5,925 bases of DNA, from the NCBI GenBank assembly GCA_029941645.1, contig JAPYSZ010000007.1, forward strand, positions 1 to 5,925, read 5' to 3'. Position 1 is the first letter of the stretch. Each line of letters begins with the position of its first letter. This document shows positions 4,777 through 5,925 of the stretch, piece by piece. The notes under the pieces were generated by a model, which saw nothing but the letters and a program-made list of their open reading frames with translations, was not told the DNA's origin and ran no database searches. A program made the translations under genes and the position numbers. The DNA comes from Candidatus Poseidoniia archaeon (GTDB lineage Archaea > Thermoplasmatota > Poseidoniia > MGIII > CG-Epi1).

Positions 4777-5925
4777 ATGAAAAGTTTGAGTTTGACCAAG
4801 AAAAGCAGTTTAGTTCTGCTCGCTCTCCTCACACTTTTACTTCGTTATCCAATCACACCTTCACCAACAGGAACTGACAATTTTTATTATATTTCAATGG
4901 CCCAAGCAATTCTTTCTAATGGTCAAATATTTTGGGCTGAGAATATACTTTCATTTTATGGACTTTTCCCGGGCACAACTCCTTTAGGTGCTTCAATACT
5001 AGCAACAACGATTTGCTCAGTTACTGGTCTTTCAATATATCAATACATACTTGTTCATAGTATTACATTGTCCTTGATTTCTACTTTTGGTTTCTTTATG
5101 TTAACTGGTGAATTTACAGAGAATTATAGAAGTCGTTGGTTTGCAGCTTTGTGTTTTTCTTTCGCTCCTAGATTTCTTACCTTTTCAATGTGGCGTCTCT
5201 CACTACGATTTACTTTTATCGCTTTACTTCCATTTTTTATTTGGTTACTTCTTAGATTATCCAATTCTAAATATGGCCGTCACCCATCTAGAATAATATT
5301 CTTACTTGTTTCTTTAATGATTGTTTTACCTTCCTTGCATCGCATGGCGCTTCTATTACCAGGAATGCTTTTGGCTTTTTTTATATCTTCAATCTTATAT
5401 TATTGGCAAGAAACGGCTATTAATCGTGAAAGAGCCGGTAGACAAGCTTTATTATTTTTGTTTTTTCTTTCAAGTTATCTATTTTATCTTCAGTACTTAG
5501 ATTTTTCTCCTTATAGTCCAGATGATGAACTGATTGGAGCTTATCTTTTTAGCGGTTATGGTGTATTTTCGTCAATTGCTAATTTGGCCATTTATTATAT
5601 GCTAAACGTTGGTCCTTTTCTTTTTATATCTATCCTCGGTATAGTTTTTTGGGTTCAAGAGGGTCGTATTTCTCAAAGTTATCTATTTTCAATGGCATTT
5701 TTAACACTGTCTTTTTTTATAATATCGGATTTAATTTATGTTCCATATCTAGTAACGTTTGGAATCTTGCTTTTCATAGCTCCTGGAATGGACTTCTTCA
5801 TAGATAACCTTGAGGATCATCCTCGCCGTTTATCAGTACTCTTTTCTATTTTTACGGTAATAATTCTTTCTTTTTCTTATTATGATTTAGTTTATAGAAT
5901 AGATGCTCATGAAAGAGAGCAACAA
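4777..5925 (+). CDS. Polytopic membrane protein, possibly a GT-C type glycosyltransferase (3' end missing)
   Basis: The frame is open from ATG 4777 to the window end with no stop, giving 383 residues. It has many hydrophobic helices: about 11-23, 68-83, 90-110, 121-135, 143-160, 171-186, 189-209, 223-240, 276-293, 301-320, 323-339 and 352-368. After the first helix comes a loop with TGTDNFYYISMAQAIL and NGQIFW. This pattern (an acidic residue, D34, then aromatic residues and 'A-x-x-I-x-x-G') resembles the first extracytoplasmic loop of GT-C enzymes such as Stt3/AglB- or PMT-like transferases, where the Asp is catalytic. The C-terminal globular domain that would settle the family lies outside the window, so it could be another polytopic membrane protein. 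It is divergent from the cytochrome cluster and shows no functional link to it. The start has no Shine-Dalgarno, but an AT-rich TATA-like region about 20 nt upstream supports leaderless expression. Confidence 0.75.
   Translation, partial: MKSLSLTKKSSLVLLALLTLLLRYPITPSPTGTDNFYYISMAQAILSNGQIFWAENILSFYGLFPGTTPLGASILATTICSVTGLSIYQYILVHSITLSLISTFGFFMLTGEFTENYRSRWFAALCFSFAPRFLTFSMWRLSLRFTFIALLPFFIWLLLRLSNSKYGRHPSRIIFLLVSLMIVLPSLHRMALLLPGMLLAFFISSILYYWQETAINRERAGRQALLFLFFLSSYLFYLQYLDFSPYSPDDELIGAYLFSGYGVFSSIANLAIYYMLNVGPFLFISILGIVFWVQEGRISQSYLFSMAFLTLSFFIISDLIYVPYLVTFGILLFIAPGMDFFIDNLEDHPRRLSVLFSIFTVIILSFSYYDLVYRIDAHEREQQ

Noticed and set aside
5108..5296. Plus-strand open frame of 62 codons
   Set aside because: It is a shifted frame within the long open membrane-protein frame starting at 4777; its hydrophobicity comes from the T-rich DNA.

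Overview
The window looks like a piece of an AT-rich archaeal genome. The evidence is AT-rich TATA-type elements upstream of both divergent genes, GGAGG-type ribosome binding sites mixed with GTG/TTG starts, and a cytochrome b with a PDWY Qo motif, which is known from haloarchaea as well as Gram-positive bacteria and Deinococcus-Thermus. A planktonic Thermoplasmatota-type archaeon is my best guess, but the sequence alone does not prove it.

Positions 1-4657 hold one tightly packed minus-strand gene cluster, read from right to left. It starts with a secreted, C-terminally anchored protein with a CYCH motif (4657-3962). Next come a small two-helix membrane protein (3981-3610), a Tat-exported Rieske iron-sulfur protein (3607-2930) and a b6-type cytochrome b N-terminal half (2927-1980). 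The cluster ends with a cytochrome b C-terminal half fused to two [4Fe-4S] motifs (1980-955), a CCG-domain protein resembling HdrB (958-71), and the first codons of another gene that leaves the window (71-1). Neighbouring genes overlap or are separated by only 2 nt, so they are probably one operon. A TATA-like element at 4700-4709 could drive it.

The cluster encodes the catalytic core of a quinol-oxidising Rieske/cytochrome b complex. It lacks a visible cytochrome c1, but has an HdrC-like ferredoxin domain built into the cytochrome b C-terminal subunit and an HdrB-like partner immediately downstream. With four membrane helices preceding it, the ferredoxin domain should lie on the cytoplasmic side. 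A plausible reading is a bc-type complex wired to a cytoplasmic HdrBC-like module, exchanging electrons between the quinone pool and a soluble donor or acceptor. That assembly is the most interesting thing in the window.

The 119-nt intergenic region (4658-4776) is a divergent promoter region with two adjacent inverted repeats. Positions 4777-5925 (plus strand) encode the N-terminal 383 residues of a polytopic membrane protein, possibly a GT-C type glycosyltransferase, still open at the window end. I saw no RNA genes, mobile elements or CRISPR arrays.
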